Assembly (NCBI GenBank): GCA_035771175.1
Contig: CM069594.1
Span: 10,478,620-10,542,619 of the forward strand
Direction of reading: 5' to 3'
DNA: 64,000 nucleotides
Origin: Paratinospora sagittata
Taxonomy: Eukaryota > Streptophyta > Magnoliopsida > Ranunculales > Menispermaceae
This document shows, piece by piece, positions 36,682 to 50,200 of the stretch (positions are counted from its first letter, which is position 1; each line of letters opens with the position of its first letter). Position numbers and translations under genes: made by a program. The notes beneath the pieces were generated by a model, which was given only the letters and a program-made list of their open reading frames with translations, was not told the DNA's origin and did not search any database.

Positions 36682-38078
36682 TGTCACACCCCACCCGGAC
36701 GCGCCTAAACCGGCGGTACACTCGCGGACGGGGCGCGTATTTTGAACAATAACAATGGTAACAACAGAGTGCGTAGCGAAAATACAGTACACAGTACAAA
36801 TCTGATTTCATTTAATTCAGAATACTTTTGTACATAAAATGGTCAAGGGAACATACTCCCAAAATTTCCAATGAATCATACAATGGGCACAAATGTGGGC
36901 CCCATAACCTGCACCCAGTCCACCCTAATTTCCTGTGAAAGATTGGATAATAATGGACTGAGCTTAACACGCTCAGTGGGTAAATAGTGCATGAGTATAA
37001 CAATTAATAAAGCATACTTTAATATCAAATATCTTAAATACATATGTGAGCATCATAATCAATCAATATGAATGTATGCATGACACCGTCTCGTAATGGT
37101 TTGATGAACGTACATCGCCTGAATTCACGTACAGGAACGATGCTCTGGATTCACGTACTGATGTCCCTCCCTGGGTGTAGCCGGGTTCTCATGTACGTCC
37201 CTCTCCAGAGAAATGTAATGAATAGCGAGCAATGCTCCTAACTATTCTATGAGTCATAAACCATATACGTCCCTAGGTGGTGAAATGTATGATGCCAATG
37301 CATGAACTGGTCTAGTCTACTAGTCTAGTCTTTTCTTGTCATTTAGACTGAGTTTGGCAACGTCTGGTGATCCTTATCAGGGTCGGTATAACGACGTGCA
37401 AGATTAGGACATTCAGTATTACTGTATAAGCTGATAGCTTTCAATAAGACCAACTAGATCAGTCCCTAGTTGAGAGGTGAGACACAAGGTCTGCTTAAAT
37501 ACCAATCGCCTAGAGCAGCCCGTTGCCTCCCGTTCACTATTTAAAGTTACTGAGGACAAGACTGAGTCTAGTTGAGTCAGATTGACCACAAATCCGGCAT
37601 TATAACAGTACAACACATGAATTCCAAATATACAGGCATAAGTGCGGCAGTATAAACAGTATATGACATAATGTAGTGTAAATGAATAGTAGACATAATA
37701 ATAATTGAATGTAAACTTTAATAAAAGTTATGAAACACGCAAACCTATGTTTCGTTCCCCACCTTCAGATAAAACTTCTTCTTTCAGATCTGGCGCTTTC
37801 CTCCGGATAGAACTTTGTTGCACCGCACCGAGAGTCTCGGACGGAGAGTCTCAAAAACTTAGAATGCGTGGAAAGGAGAAGAAATTGACAAAAGAAGGTG
37901 ATTTGGTGTGAGGATTGAGAAATGAGGAGGTTTCTTATATAGAGATTTTTGTGCCTGAACGGTCGGGCATGCGCCTGAACGTTCTGGCATGCGCGCGTAC
38001 GTTCTGGCATGCGCCTGAACGTTCGAGCTTTGCCCAAATAGTAATTTTTTTTTTGTTTGTGAAATACAGGGTATTACA
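36682..38078 (-). repeat. 5' LTR of element B
   Basis: This 1,397-bp LTR is in reverse orientation. The TATA box is at 37934-37941 on the minus strand. Only about four U3 units remain (37950-38033), against eight in the 3' LTR. In sampled stretches the two LTRs differ by roughly 4-5 percent. TGTTG target duplication follows at 38079-38083. Confidence 0.94.
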
Positions 38079-38350
38079 TGTTGGATAGCCTTATTTTTAA
38101 AGAATTGATATTTTGACACTCAAGAACCTTTCCATTGACTCAAAACATATTGATAAAAGATTAAAAACTTTTAAATAATTCAAAACTCATTGAAATTATG
38201 ATTAAAACCATTCGGAAAACATTTTTTCAAAATGAATACTTTATCGAAGTGATTTTGAAGACTTTGCAATTTTCAGAGTTTTAGTTTTGAGATTGATCGA
38301 GAAGTTACCCTACACACCATTGATAAAACTAATGGATTAGACATGAGATA
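38079..38350. repeat. Satellite fragment between elements B and D
   Basis: This holds the end of the monomer interrupted by B (to 38113) and the first 237 bp of the next, interrupted by D at 38350 and resuming at 44240. It separates two divergent 5' LTRs. Confidence 0.9.
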
Positions 38351-38371
38351 TGTAATACCCTGTATTTCACA

Positions 38372-38415
<44 letters not shown>

Positions 38416-39957
38416 TTTTTTTAGGATAAAGGACATGGCACATGGCACATGGCACATGGCACATTGCACATGGCACATGGCACATGGCACATTGCACATG
38501 CGTGGAAGTCCAGACATATGGCACATGGCACATACCTGGAAGTCCAGGCACATGGCACATGGCACATGTCTGGAAGTCCAGGCACATGCCCGGAAGTCCA
38601 GGTAGCCCGCCTGGACTTCCTGGCGCAAAAAAACTCTATATAAGGAACCCTCCTCATTCTCATTTCTCACACCAAAATCACTCTCCTTGTGATTTTCCTT
38701 CTCTTTCCACTCATTCTAAGTTTTTAGTTTTTGAGACTCTTTGTTCGAGACTCTCTGTGCGGTGCGACAAAATTTTGTCCGGTAGAAAGCGTCATATTTG
38801 AAAGAAAGTTTTTATCTGAAGGTGGGGAACAAAACATAAGTTTGCGTGTTTTATAACTTTTATTAAAGTTTACATTCAATTATTATTATGTCTACTTTTC
38901 ATTTACACTGCATTATGTCATATAATGTTTATACTGCCGCACTTATGCCTGTACACTTCGAATTCACGTATTATGCTGTTATAATGCCAGATTTGTGGTC
39001 AATCTGACTCAACTAGACTCGGTCTTGTCCTCAGTAACTTTAAATAGTGAACGGGAGGCAGCGGGCTGCTCTAGGCGATTGGTTATTTAAGCAGACCTAG
39101 TGTCTCACCTCTCAACTGGGGACTGATCTAGTTTGTCTTATTAAAAGCTATCAGCGTATACATGTAATACTGAATGTCCTAACCATGCACGTTATGATAC
39201 CGACTCTTATAAGGGTCACTAGATGTTGCCAAAGTCAGTCTAAATGTCAAGAAAAGACCAGACCAGTGGACTAGACCAGTTCAAGCATTGGCATCATACA
39301 TATCACCACCTAGGGACGTATATAGTTCATGACTCATAGAATAGTTAGAAGCATTGCTCGCTATTCATTACATTTCTCTGGAGAGGGACGTACATGAGAA
39401 CCCGGCTACACCCGGGGAGGGACATCAGTACGTGAATCCAGAGCATCGTTCCTGAGGAGGGACATATAGTGAGAACCTGGCTACGCCCGGGGAAGGACAC
39501 CTATACGTGAACTCAGGCGATGTACGTTCATCAAACCATTACGAGACGGTGTCATGAATACATAAATATTGATTGATTATGATGCTTACATGTGTATTTA
39601 AGATATTTGATATTGAAGTATGCTTTATTAATTGTTATACTCACGAACTATTTACCCACTGAGCGCGTTAAGCTCACTCCATTATTATACAATCTTTCAC
39701 AGGAAATTAGGGTGGACTGGGTGCAGGTTATGGGGCCCACATTTTGTACCTTTTATATGATTCATTGGGGATTTTGGGGAGTATGTTCCCTTGACTATTT
39801 TATGTACAAAAGTATTCTGAATTAAATAAAATCAGATTTGTACTATGTGACATATATTTCCACTGCGCACTCTGTTGTTACCATTGTTATTGTTCCAAAT
39901 GCACGCCCCGTCCGCGAGTGTACTGCCGGTTTAGGCGTGTCCGGCCGGGGTGTGACA
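38351..39957 (+). repeat. 5' LTR of element D (variant U3)
   Basis: This 1,607-bp LTR has the standard family-1 ends. It carries an AAT microsatellite (about 38371-38413). Where A, B and E have the AGAACGTTCAGG repeats, it has GGCACAT repeats and the dyad CCTGGAAGTCCAGG (38434-38625), directly upstream of TATATAAG (38637-38644). R/U5 also carries a local duplication near 39450-39510 (GGAGGGACATATAGTGAGAAC). Confidence 0.92.
38434..38644 (+). promoter_or_regulatory. Variant U3 repeat array and TATA box of element D
   Basis: About 90 bp of 7-bp ATGGCAC-type repeats pass into four or five copies of the dyad CCTGGAAGTCCAGG separated by ACATGGCACAT, then TATATAAG. The sequence differs completely from the other LTRs at the same site, while flanks on both sides are homologous. 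Confidence 0.75.
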
Positions 39958-41293
39958 TTTAATGGTATCAGAGCGTACGGTCCGCGGCCCGCCTAAGTCT
40001 ACCAAATTAGGAGAAGAAAAATTTTACTAGATATATATATCTCTAGAACTATATATATATGATTTGTATATAGTCGAGATTTATATTAAATATATATCTA
40101 GAAAACTATATGATTTCTATATAGTTTGATTTGAATATATATATAGTTGTGATTTATGAAAACTATATATATTAATGATTAAATATATATCTATATATCT
40201 ATGCATATAGGAGATATATATATACCTTGTTATTATTGATGAAAAATTTGAATGAAAAATTTTATTAGATATATATATCTCTAGAACTATATATATATAA
40301 ATATATATATATGTCAGTTATATATAGTTGAGATTTATATTAAATATATATCTAGAAAGCTATATGATTTTTATATAGTTTGATTTAAATATACATATAG
40401 TCATGATATATTCAAAAACTATATGTATAGTTATATACCTTAGTGTATATGAGATATATATATATATATATATATCATAAAAAAAAAAAATTGAATGAAA
40501 ATTTTTTATTAGATATATATATCTCTAGAACTATATATATACGACAATTATATATAGTGAGATTTATATTAAATATATATCTAGAAAACTATATGATTTT
40601 TATATAGTTTGATTTAAAATATATATATATAGTTATGATTTATGAAAACTATATATATTGTTAAAAAAAAATAAAAATATTTGGATGAAATTTTTTATTA
40701 GATATATATATCTCTAGAACTATATATATATGTCAATTATATATAGTTGAGATTTATATATCTAGAAAAACTATATGATTTTTTATAGTTAGATTTAAAA
40801 TACATATATTCAAGATTTATTAAAAACTATATGTATAATCATGATTGAATATATATATCTATATACCTTAGTATATATGAGATATATATATATATATATA
40901 TCATATTATTAATGAAAAAAATTCAAATGAAAAATGTTATTAGATATATATGTCTTTAGAACAATATATATATATGAATTATATATAGTTAAGATTTGTA
41001 TTAAATATATATATAAGAAAACTATATATGATTTTTATATAGTTTAAATTTCAAATATATATATATAGTTGATTTATGAAAACTATATATACAGTTATGA
41101 TTAAATATATATATCTATGCATTCATATACGTATATGATATATATATCTTGCTAATGAAGAATTTTGATTACATGATGGCATAAACATCAAGAGAAAAAT
41201 ATACAATCTTATCCAACTGACAAGGCATAAATCTTAAAAATGTTAGGAATATATTTTGTGTCTTTCACAAATTTTTTTTCCTTTCAACAAAGA
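39958..41293 (+). repeat. Primer site and expanded AT-rich leader repeats of element D
   Basis: TGGTATCAGAGC is at 39963-39974. Five imperfect tandem copies of a 190-240-bp block follow, starting near 40015, 40253, 40494, 40684 and 40923. Each begins with ATTTTATTAGATATATATAT followed by CTCTAGAACTATATA. No gene is present. The pyrimidine tract before the ORF1 ATG has lost its AG (TTTCAACAAAGA). Confidence 0.88.
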
Positions 41294-42619
41294 ATGGCCT
41301 CAAGTGAAGGAGTAACTTCCACTAGCAGGAAACCAATTCCCACTAGACTCAAGGAATTGTTCAAAAGGGGGGTTATAACCGTGAGGAGCATCGACAACAG
41401 AGATCTCCGCCTCCACCCAATCCTTCACAACAAACTCGCAACTGTGAGTTGGTTGAACATAACAAAGGTTGAGGGCCAAGTCTCTTACAACTTGGTAAGA
41501 TCCTTCTACGAAGCCATGAAATACGTGGGACTTCCAGAAGAGGGAATCAACCCTGTATTGGAGACAACAGTTATGGGGATAAAAATTCCTATCAACGTCG
41601 AAATCATCGCTCGACTTATGAAGATTCCGATTGAGGAAAGAATTATTGATCCACATGAACCGCAGACAATTACAGAGATTGCGGAGTCTAATGAACAATT
41701 ATTCAATTCCCTCACCAAAGAGCCATACACTCAATCGACGTTCACCAACCTCCCAAACAATTATCTTAAACCATCTCTTGCCAGCCTTGGAAAGATCGTG
41801 TTTGGCAACATCTTGCCAGAAAGGAGGCCTAATGGCACTTTGTCAAGGGCCTAACTCCTTGTGCTATATTGCATAGAGAAGGGAATAAAGGTCTCCCTAC
41901 CTCACATCATCATCCAACAAATGTTGAGGGTGATTCAAAACCCTTTGAGAAAGGAATTCCTCGGTTACGGTGTCTTGATCATGAGGATGCTACGCGAAGT
42001 AAACATCGACACTTTAGATGGGACTTCGACACAAATCGTTGAGCCAGTTACAACATCTTCTATCTTCAAGATATATGTTCCAAGGGGAGGAGTAACTGAC
42101 GAGGAAGTATTCGGCACAACGATAGGAAATGCCGAGAGAATGAGGGACAAGCATGGACGTTGCCTTCGAAAAATTTGACGCAAGATTCCCGTCGGAGAAG
42201 CACCAAATTTTGGAGGGCAGAACATCCCAATGAGCCCACTACTTCAAAATTTTCCACCTCATACAGATCTAGATATACAAGGGGTTCCAGTTAGGGGATC
42301 CCCGTATAATCAAAACAATTACCTTTCACCTATGAATAACACGTACAACCAATACTTTCCCCCAATGCCTATGGCCTACCCTCCACCAATGGGACAATCG
42401 AGCCATCAACCACCAATGGACCAATCCACTAACCTTTTTGAAAGGTTAAATAAAATGGAATCCAATATGGCAGAAATGAGAGCGACTCAAAATTATATAT
42501 TAACACATATGCAAAACTCTGAAGCAGAGCGAGCAAACTCTCAACCTTCTGTTAGTAGTCGTTCTGTACCTAGCAGGAGATCTAGAAGGAGCGGAAGTAG
42601 GCAGGGAAATCAAAATTGA
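41294..42619 (+). pseudogene. ORF1 of element D, broken
   Basis: This is homologous to ORF1 of A, B and E. It is open from 41294 to TAA at 41852-41854 (CAA in A) and continues in the same frame to TGA at 42176-42178. Then about 250 bp of the P/Q/N-rich linker is missing relative to F, with related ACCAAAT/ACCGAAT sequence at the two edges. The last part, 42230-42619, keeps NLFERLNKMESNMAEMR and the Ser/Arg tail (SRSVPSRRSRRSGSRQ). It cannot yield a full-length product. Confidence 0.85.
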
Positions 42620-43152
42620 TTACTGGCATTGTAAACTTTTCTTTTATATACATGAATGAAATGTTTTGTTTAAAGACTATCTTTGGTGGGCCGACTTACA
42701 ACCATTCTTTCTTTTGTATCACTAACTTTGGAATGGTATGGGACATAACAAAATTGGAGGATACTAAATAAAATGTGGAAGTAAGAAAGCCCATGACCTT
42801 GTGTGAAAAGAAACATTTGGAGACAGTTGCATTACTAATATTATCACTAAGTTTACACGGTATGGGACGAGTAAATTTGGACATACTATTAGTGAACTTC
42901 TATTCAGCCAATGTTTTTTATAGACCGTGTTCATATAACTTAACTTGGTTAACACCCTTATTACCAAAGTCATGTGGTATGGGACACATGAACTTGGCTA
43001 ATAATCGAAAAGACTAATAGTAAGAGTTTGAATACATAAGATTGCAATAGAACATTAGATTAGGATATTTACCGAGGCAAATCTTAGAATTCTTATGACT
43101 CGTATGGATTTTCAAAGAAATATATATGTATGTTCACAAGGACCATAACCAA
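42620..43152 (+). repeat. Linker after ORF1 in element D, ending at the deletion junction
   Basis: This is non-coding. The three GGTATGGGAC-type repeats lie near 42735, 42859 and 42974. Homology to the other linkers stops at about 43150 (CATAACCAAA), where the 3' LTR fragment begins. Confidence 0.8.
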
Positions 43153-44234
43153 AGCACATGGCACATGGCACATGCCTGGAAGTCCAGGCACATGCCCCGA
43201 AGACCAGGTAGCCCGCCTGGACTTCCAGACACAAAAAATCTCTATTATTATACTATTATAATGCCGGATTTGTGGTCAATCTGACTAAACTAGACTCGGT
43301 CTTGTCCTCAGTAACTTTAAATAGTGAACGGGAGGCAGCGGGACGCTCTAGGCGATTGGTTATTTAAGCAGACCTAGTGTCTCACCTCTCAACTGGGGAC
43401 TGATATAGGTGGTCTTATTGGAAGCTATCAGCTTATACAGTAATACTGAATGTCCTAATCTTGCACGTCGTGATACCGACTCTAATAAGGGTCACTAGAC
43501 GTTGCCAAAGTTAGTCTAAATGTCAAGAAAAGACCAGACCAGTAGACTAGACCAGTTCATGCATTGGCATCATACATATCACCACCTAGGGACGTATATG
43601 GTTCATGACTCATAGAATAGTTAGGAGCATTGCTCGCTATTCATTACATTTATCTGGAGAGGGACGTACATGAGAACCCGGCTACACCAGGGGAGGGACA
43701 TCAGTACGTGAATCCAGAGCATCGTCCCTGAGGAGGGACGTATAGTGAGAACCTGGCTACGCCCTGGGAAGGACACCTATACGTGAACTCAGGCGATGTA
43801 CGTTCATCAAACCATTACGAGATGGTGTCATGAATACATAAATATTGATTGATTATGATGCTTACATGTGTATTTAAGATATTTGATAATTGAAGTATGC
43901 TTTATTAATTGTTATACTCACGAACTATTTACCCACTGAGCGCATTAACCTCACTCCAGTATTATCCAATCTTCCACAGGAAATTAGGGTAGACTGGGTG
44001 CAGGTTATGGGGCCCACATTTTGTACCCTTTATATGATTCATTAGGAATTTTGGGGAGTATGTTCCCTAGACTATTTTATGTACAAAAGTATTCTGAATT
44101 AAATAAAATCAGATTTGTACTGTTTGACATATATTTTCGCTGCGCACTCTGTTGTTACCATTGTTATTGTTCCAAATGCGCGCCCTGTCCGCGAGTGTAC
44201 CGCCAGTTTAGGCCCGTCCGGGCGGGGTGTGACA
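43153..44234 (+). repeat. Truncated 3' LTR of element D
   Basis: It begins inside U3 at GCACATGGCAC and includes CCTGGAAGTCCAGG, so it shares the variant promoter of its 5' LTR. A second deletion near 43246 removes about 300 bp from the TATA region to ATTATAATGCC. It then runs to GGGGTGTGACA at 44234, followed by AGATA. Confidence 0.9.
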
Positions 44235-47200
44235 AGATACGTCTTCGTTCTTCGAGCTTGATCTTTCTTGACTTCGATAGCTATTGTTTGATGTGTTGTT
44301 AACGATTAGTTGTAGCTCTTAGAAAAGAAAATTATGGTAATGTGTTCTTGTTTGATGTGTTCTCTTACCGAGAACACTTCATAAACTTACAGTTTAAAAC
44401 AATAGATAGCCTCTGGAAATCTCAGCACAATGGGGATAAAATGAAGAACTTGCGAAATAATGACGTTAATTTCAAGACAGTTCGCAATTTTGATTCCGTT
44501 CGGAGGTTGCAAAAATCGTGTGTGTTCTATCTTTGAAAATTAGAGAATGAGGGTTTTATAAAATTAGAAGTTGCAGGTTAAAGAGCAAGAGAGTAGAAAA
44601 TGATTTGAATTCAAAAGGTTTTTTAATCTAAAGTTGTTTTGGGCGTGCGAGACCCTGGGAATCATCAAGGTGTTAGTAGAGAATATTTCAATTAAGATAA
44701 CCTGGCAAAACTGTGTAAGGAATAGAAAAATCGAGCAAGCATAAGACGTGGATAGCGTGCTATTGGGTTGTGTATCATGTTCTCTATTGACAGATAGCAG
44801 GCTATAGCAGGTCGAAATACACAAACTTGAGAGCTCGAGTTTTTTAGACTTTCTGATAGCGTGTTATCAAGGCCTATAGCACGCAATTGCCCATTTTACT
44901 AAAAATGGAAAAATCACGGCAACAGCTATATAGCGAGTTATCAAAGGGGATAGCTCGCTATAGACAATTTTCCAAAAAAACAAATGTTTTATTATTGAAC
45001 CCTATCAGCATGCTATCAACACTGATAGTGCGCTAGTGCCTTCTGAAAAATTTTGGCAAATTGCTGGATAGCCTTATTTTTGAAAAATTAATATTTTGAT
45101 ACTTAAGAACCATTCCATTGAGTCGAAACATATTGATATAAGATTAAAAACTTTTAAATAATTCAAAACTCATTGAAATTATGATTAAAACAATTCGGAA
45201 AACATTTTTTCAAAATGAATACTATATCAAAGTGATTTTGAAGACTTTGCAATTTTCAGAGTTTTAGTGCTGAGATTGATCGAGAAGTTACCCTACACAC
45301 CAAAGATAAAACTAATGGATTAGACTTGAGATATGTCTTCGTTCTTCGAGCTTGATCTTTCTACAATTCGATAGCTATTGTTTGATGTGTTGTTGATGAT
45401 TAGTTGTAGCTCTTAGAAAAAAAATTACGGTAATGTGTTTTCTTACCGAGAACACTTCATAAACTTACAGTTTAAAACATTAGATAGCCTCCGAAAATCT
45501 CAGCACAAAGGGGATAAAACGAAGAACTTGCAAAATAATGAAGTTATTTTCAAGACAATTTGCAATTTTGATTCAGTTTGAAGGTTGTTTGGGCAAATGC
45601 AAGAATCACGACTTTCTTCTAGTTAAACACTCTTTGGAAAGCTCAGTCTAACTTGCAAAAATCGTGTGTGTTCTATATTTGAAACTCAGAGAATGAGGGT
45701 TTTATAAAATTAGCAGTTGCAGGTTAAAGAGCAAGAGAGTAGAAAATGATTTGAATTCAAAAGGTTGTTTAATATAAAGTTGTTTTGGGCGTGCGAGACC
45801 ATGAGAATCATCAAAGTGTTAGTAAAGAATATTTCAATTAAGATTACCAGGCAAAACTGTGTAAGGAATAGAAAAATTGAGCAAGCAGAAGTGCGCCCAT
45901 TTTTCTCTTTAGAAATATCAGATTTTAGTCTAAGACGTGGATAACGTGCTATTGGGTTGTGTATCATGTTCTCAATTGACAGATAGCAGGCTATAGCAGG
46001 TCGATATACACAAACCCGAGAGCTCGACTCATTTAAACTTTCTGATAGCGTGTTATCAAGGCCTATAGCCCATTTTACTAAAAATGGACAAATCACGGCA
46101 ACAGCTCTATAGCGAGTTATCAAAAGGGATAGCGCGCTATAGACAATTTTCAAAAAAAATAAATGTTTTATTATTGAACCCTATCAGCGTGCTATCAACA
46201 CTGATAGTGCGCTAGTGCCTTCTGAGAATTTTTGGCAAATTGCTGGATAGCCTTACATTTGAAAAATTAATATTTTGACACTCAAGAACCATTCCATTGA
46301 CTCAAAACATATTGATATAAGATTAAAAACTTTTAAATAGTTCAAGACTCATTCAAATTATGATTAAAACCATTCGGAAAACATTTTTTCAAAATGAAAT
46401 ACTATATCGAAGTGATTTTGAAGACTTTGCAATTTTCAGAGTTTTAGTTCTGAGATTGATCGAGAAGTTACCCTACACACCAAAGAAAAAACTAATGGAT
46501 TAGACATGAGATATGTCTTCGTTCTTCGAGCTTGATCTTTCTAGACTTCGATAGCTATTGTTTGATGTATTGTTGATGATTAGTTATAGCTCTTAGAAAA
46601 AAAAAATTAAGCTAATGTGGTCTTGTTTGATGTGTTCTCTTACCGAGAACACTTCATAAACTTACAATTTAAAACAATAGATAGCCTACGGAAATCTCAG
46701 CACAAAGGTGATAAAATGTAGAACTTGCAAAATATTGACATTATTTTCAAGATAGATTGCAATTTTGATTTAGTTCGAAGGTTGTTTGGGCAAATGCAAG
46801 AATCACGACTTTCTTCTATTTAAACACTCTTTGGAAACCTCAGTCTAACTTGCAAAAATCGTGTGTGTTCTATATTTAAAAATTAGAGAATGTGGGTTTT
46901 ATAAAATTAGCAGTTGCAGGTTAAAGAGCAAAAGAGTAGAAAATAATTTGAATTCAAAAGGTTGTTTAATCTAAAGTTGTTTTGGGCGTGCGAGACCATG
47001 GGAATCATCAAGGAGTTAGTAGAGAATATTTCAATTAAGATAACCTGCCAAAACTATGTAAGGAATAAAAAAATCGAGCAAGCAGAAGTGCCCACATTTT
47101 TCTCGTTAAAAATATCAGATTTTAGTCTAAGACGTGGATAACGTGCTATTGGGTTGTGTATCATGTTCTCTATTGACAGATAGCAGGCTATAGCAGGTCG

Positions 47201-50200
47201 ATATACACAAACTCGAGAGCTCGACTCATTTAGACATTCTGATAGCGTGTTATCAAGGCCTATAGCGCGCTATTGCCCATTTTACTAAAAATAGAAAAAT
47301 CACGGCAACAGCTCTATAACAAGTTATCAAAAGGGACAGCGCGCTATAGACAATTTTTGAAAAAAATAAATGTTTTATTATTGAGCCCTATCTGCGTGCT
47401 ATCGACACTGATAGTGTGCTAGTGCCTTCTGAAAAATTTTGGCAAATTGCTGGATAGCCTTATTTTAAAAAATTTAATATTTTGACACTGAAGAACCTTT
47501 CCATTGACTCAAAACATATTAATATAAGATTAAAAACTTTAAAATAATTCAAAACTCAGTGAAATAATGATTAAAACCTTTCGGAAAACATTTTTTCAAA
47601 GTGAAATACTTTATCGAAGTGATTTTGATGTCTTTGCAATTTTCAAAGCTTAGTCTAACATGCAAAAATCATGTGTGTTCTATCTTTGAAAATCAGAGAA
47701 TGAGGGTTTTATAAAATTACCAGTTGCAGGTTAAAGAGCAAGAGAGTACAAAATGATTTGAATTCAAAATGTTGTTTACTCTAAAGTTGTTTTGGGCGTG
47801 CGAGACCATGGGAATCATCAAGGTGTTAGTAGAGTATATTTCAATTCAGATAACCTGGCAAAACTGTGGAAGGAATAGAAAAATAGAGCAAGCAGAAGTG
47901 CCCACATTTTTCTCGTTAGAAGAATCAAATTTTAGACTTTGACATGGATAGCGTGCTATTGGGTTGTGTATCATGTTCTCTATTGACAGATAATAGGCTA
48001 GAGCAGGACGATATACACAAACCCGAGAGCTCGAGTTTTTAAGACTTTCCGATAGCGTGGTATCAAGGCCTATAGCGCGCAATTGCCCATTTTACTAAAA
48101 ATGGAAAGATCACGGCAACAGCTCTATAGCGAGTTATCAAAGGGTATAGCGCGCTATAGACAATTTTCCAACACTGATAGTGCGCTAGTGTTTTCTAAAA
48201 ACTTACAGTTTGATGTGTTATAGTTTGATGTGTTCTCTTACCGAGAACACTTCATAAACTTACAGTTTAAAACAACAGATAGCCTCTGGAAATCTCAGCA
48301 CAAAGGGGATAAAATGATGAACTTGCGAAATAATGACGTTATTTTCAAGATAGTTTGCAATTTTGATTTAGTTCGAAGGTTGTTTGGACAAATGCAAGAA
48401 TCACGACTTTCTTTTATTTAAACACTCTTTGGAAAGCTCAGTCTAACTTGCAAAAATCGTGTGTGTTCTATCTTTGAAAATCAGAGAATGAGGGTTTTAT
48501 AAAATTAGCAGTTGCAGGTTAAAGAGCAAGAGAGTACAAAATGATTTGCATTCAAAACGTTGTTTACTTTAAAGTTGTTTTGGGCGTGCGAGACCATGGG
48601 AATCATCAAGGTGTTAGTAGAGAATATTTCAATTCAGATAACCTGGCAAAACTGTGTAACGAATAGAAAAATCAAGCAACCAGAAGTGCCCACATTTTTC
48701 CCGTTAGAAATATCAGATTTTAGTCTATGACGTGGATAGCGTGCTATTGGGTTGTGTATCATGTTCTCTATTGACAGATAGCTGGCTATAGCAGGTCGAT
48801 ATACACAAACTTGAGAGCTCGAGTTTTATAGACTTTCTGATAGCGTGGTATCAAGGCCAATAGCGCGCTATTGCCCATTTTACTAAAAATGTAAAGATCA
48901 CGGCAACAGCTCTATAGCGAGTTATCAATGGGGATAGCGCGCTATAGACAATTTTCCAAAAAAATAAATTTTTTATTATTGAACCCTATCAGCGCGCTAT
49001 CAACACTGATAGTGCGCTAGTATTTTCTGAAAATTTTTGGCAAATTGCTAGATAGCCTTATTTTTGAACAATTAGTATTTTGACACTCAAGAACCATTCC
49101 ATTGACTCAAAACATATTGATATAAGATTAAAAACTTTTAAATAATTCAAAACTCATTGAAATTATGATTAAAACCTTTCGGAAAACATTTTTTCAAAAT
49201 GAAATACTATATCGAAGTGATTTTGAAGACTTTGCAATTTTTAGAGTTTTAGTGCTGAGATTGATAGAGAAGTTGCCCCGCACACCAAAGATGAAACTAA
49301 TGTATTAGACATGAGATATGTCTTCGTTCTTCGAGCTTGATCTTTCTAGGCCTCGATAGCTATTGTTTGATATGTTGTTGATGTGTTCTTGTTTAATGTG
49401 TTCTCTTACCGAGAACACTTCATAAACTTACAGTTTAAAACAATAGATAGCCTCTGGAAATCTCAGCACAAAGGGGATAAAATGAAAACCTTACGAAATA
49501 ATGACGTTATTTTCAAGCTAGTTTGCAATTTTGATTCAGTTCAAAGGTTGTTTGGACAAATTCAAGAATCACGACTTTCTTTCATTTAAACACTCTTTGG
49601 AAAGCTCAGTCTAACTTGCAAAAATTGTGTGTGTTCTATCTTAGAAAATCAGAGAATGAGGGCTTTATAAAATTAGCAGTTGCAGGTTAAAGAGCAAGAG
49701 AGTACAAAATGATTTGGATTCAAAACGTTGTTTAATCTAAAGTTGTTTTGGGCGTGCGAGACCATCGGAATCATCAAATTGTTAGTAGAGAAAATTTCAA
49801 TTATGATAACCTGGCAAAACTGTGTAAGGAATAGAAAAATCAAGCAAGCAGAAGTGCCCACATTTTTCTCGTTAGAAATATCAGATTTTAGACTAAGACG
49901 TGGATAGCGTGTTATTGGGTTGTGTATCATGTTCTCTATTGAAATATAGCAGGCTATATCAGGTCGATATACACAAACCCGAGAGGTCGAGGTTTTTGAT
50001 GTGTTCTTGTTTGATGTGTTCTCTTACCGAGAACACTTCATAAACTTACAGTTTAAAACAATAGATAGCCTCTGGAAATCTCAGCACAAAGGGGATAAAA
50101 TGAAGAACTTGCGAAATAATAACGTTATTTTCAAGAAAGTTTGCAATTTTGATTCAGTTCGAAGGTTGTTGGGCAAATGCAAAAATCACGACTTGATCTT

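Larger units (their letters stand above)
17102..38078 (-). mobile_element. Element B: family-1 retrotransposon split by element C
   Basis: It is transcribed leftwards. The LTRs are at 17102-18542 (3') and 36682-38078 (5'), with exact TGTTG target duplications at 17097-17101 and 38079-38083 inside a satellite monomer. Without C and its duplicated target, B would be about 10.35 kb. It is the most complete family-1 copy: LTRs, primer site, ORF1, linker, gag-pol through the chromodomain, and polypurine tract are all present. ORF1 is interrupted by C at 24908-35525, and gag-pol has several frameshifts and a stop. Confidence 0.95.
38351..44234 (+). mobile_element. Element D: family-1 derivative lacking gag-pol
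   Basis: This 5,884-bp insertion has exact AGATA target duplications (38346-38350 and 44235-44239). It contains a complete 5' LTR, primer site, expanded AT-rich leader, broken ORF1, linker, and then a direct jump at about 43152 into the U3 of the 3' LTR. The deletion removed the whole of gag-pol, the polypurine tract and the first 80-100 bp of the LTR. Because the 3' LTR start is missing, the deletion probably happened after insertion rather than being inherited as a mobile short form. Confidence 0.92.

Noticed and set aside
38371..38413. AAT microsatellite as a functional element
   Set aside because: It sits where other LTRs have an A-tract of variable length. Simple slippage explains it.
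38442..38801. Open frames of 64-119 codons across the D LTR
   Set aside because: They are translations of the GGCACAT and CCTGGAAGTCC repeats in several frames and both strands, with no domain and poor amino-acid composition.
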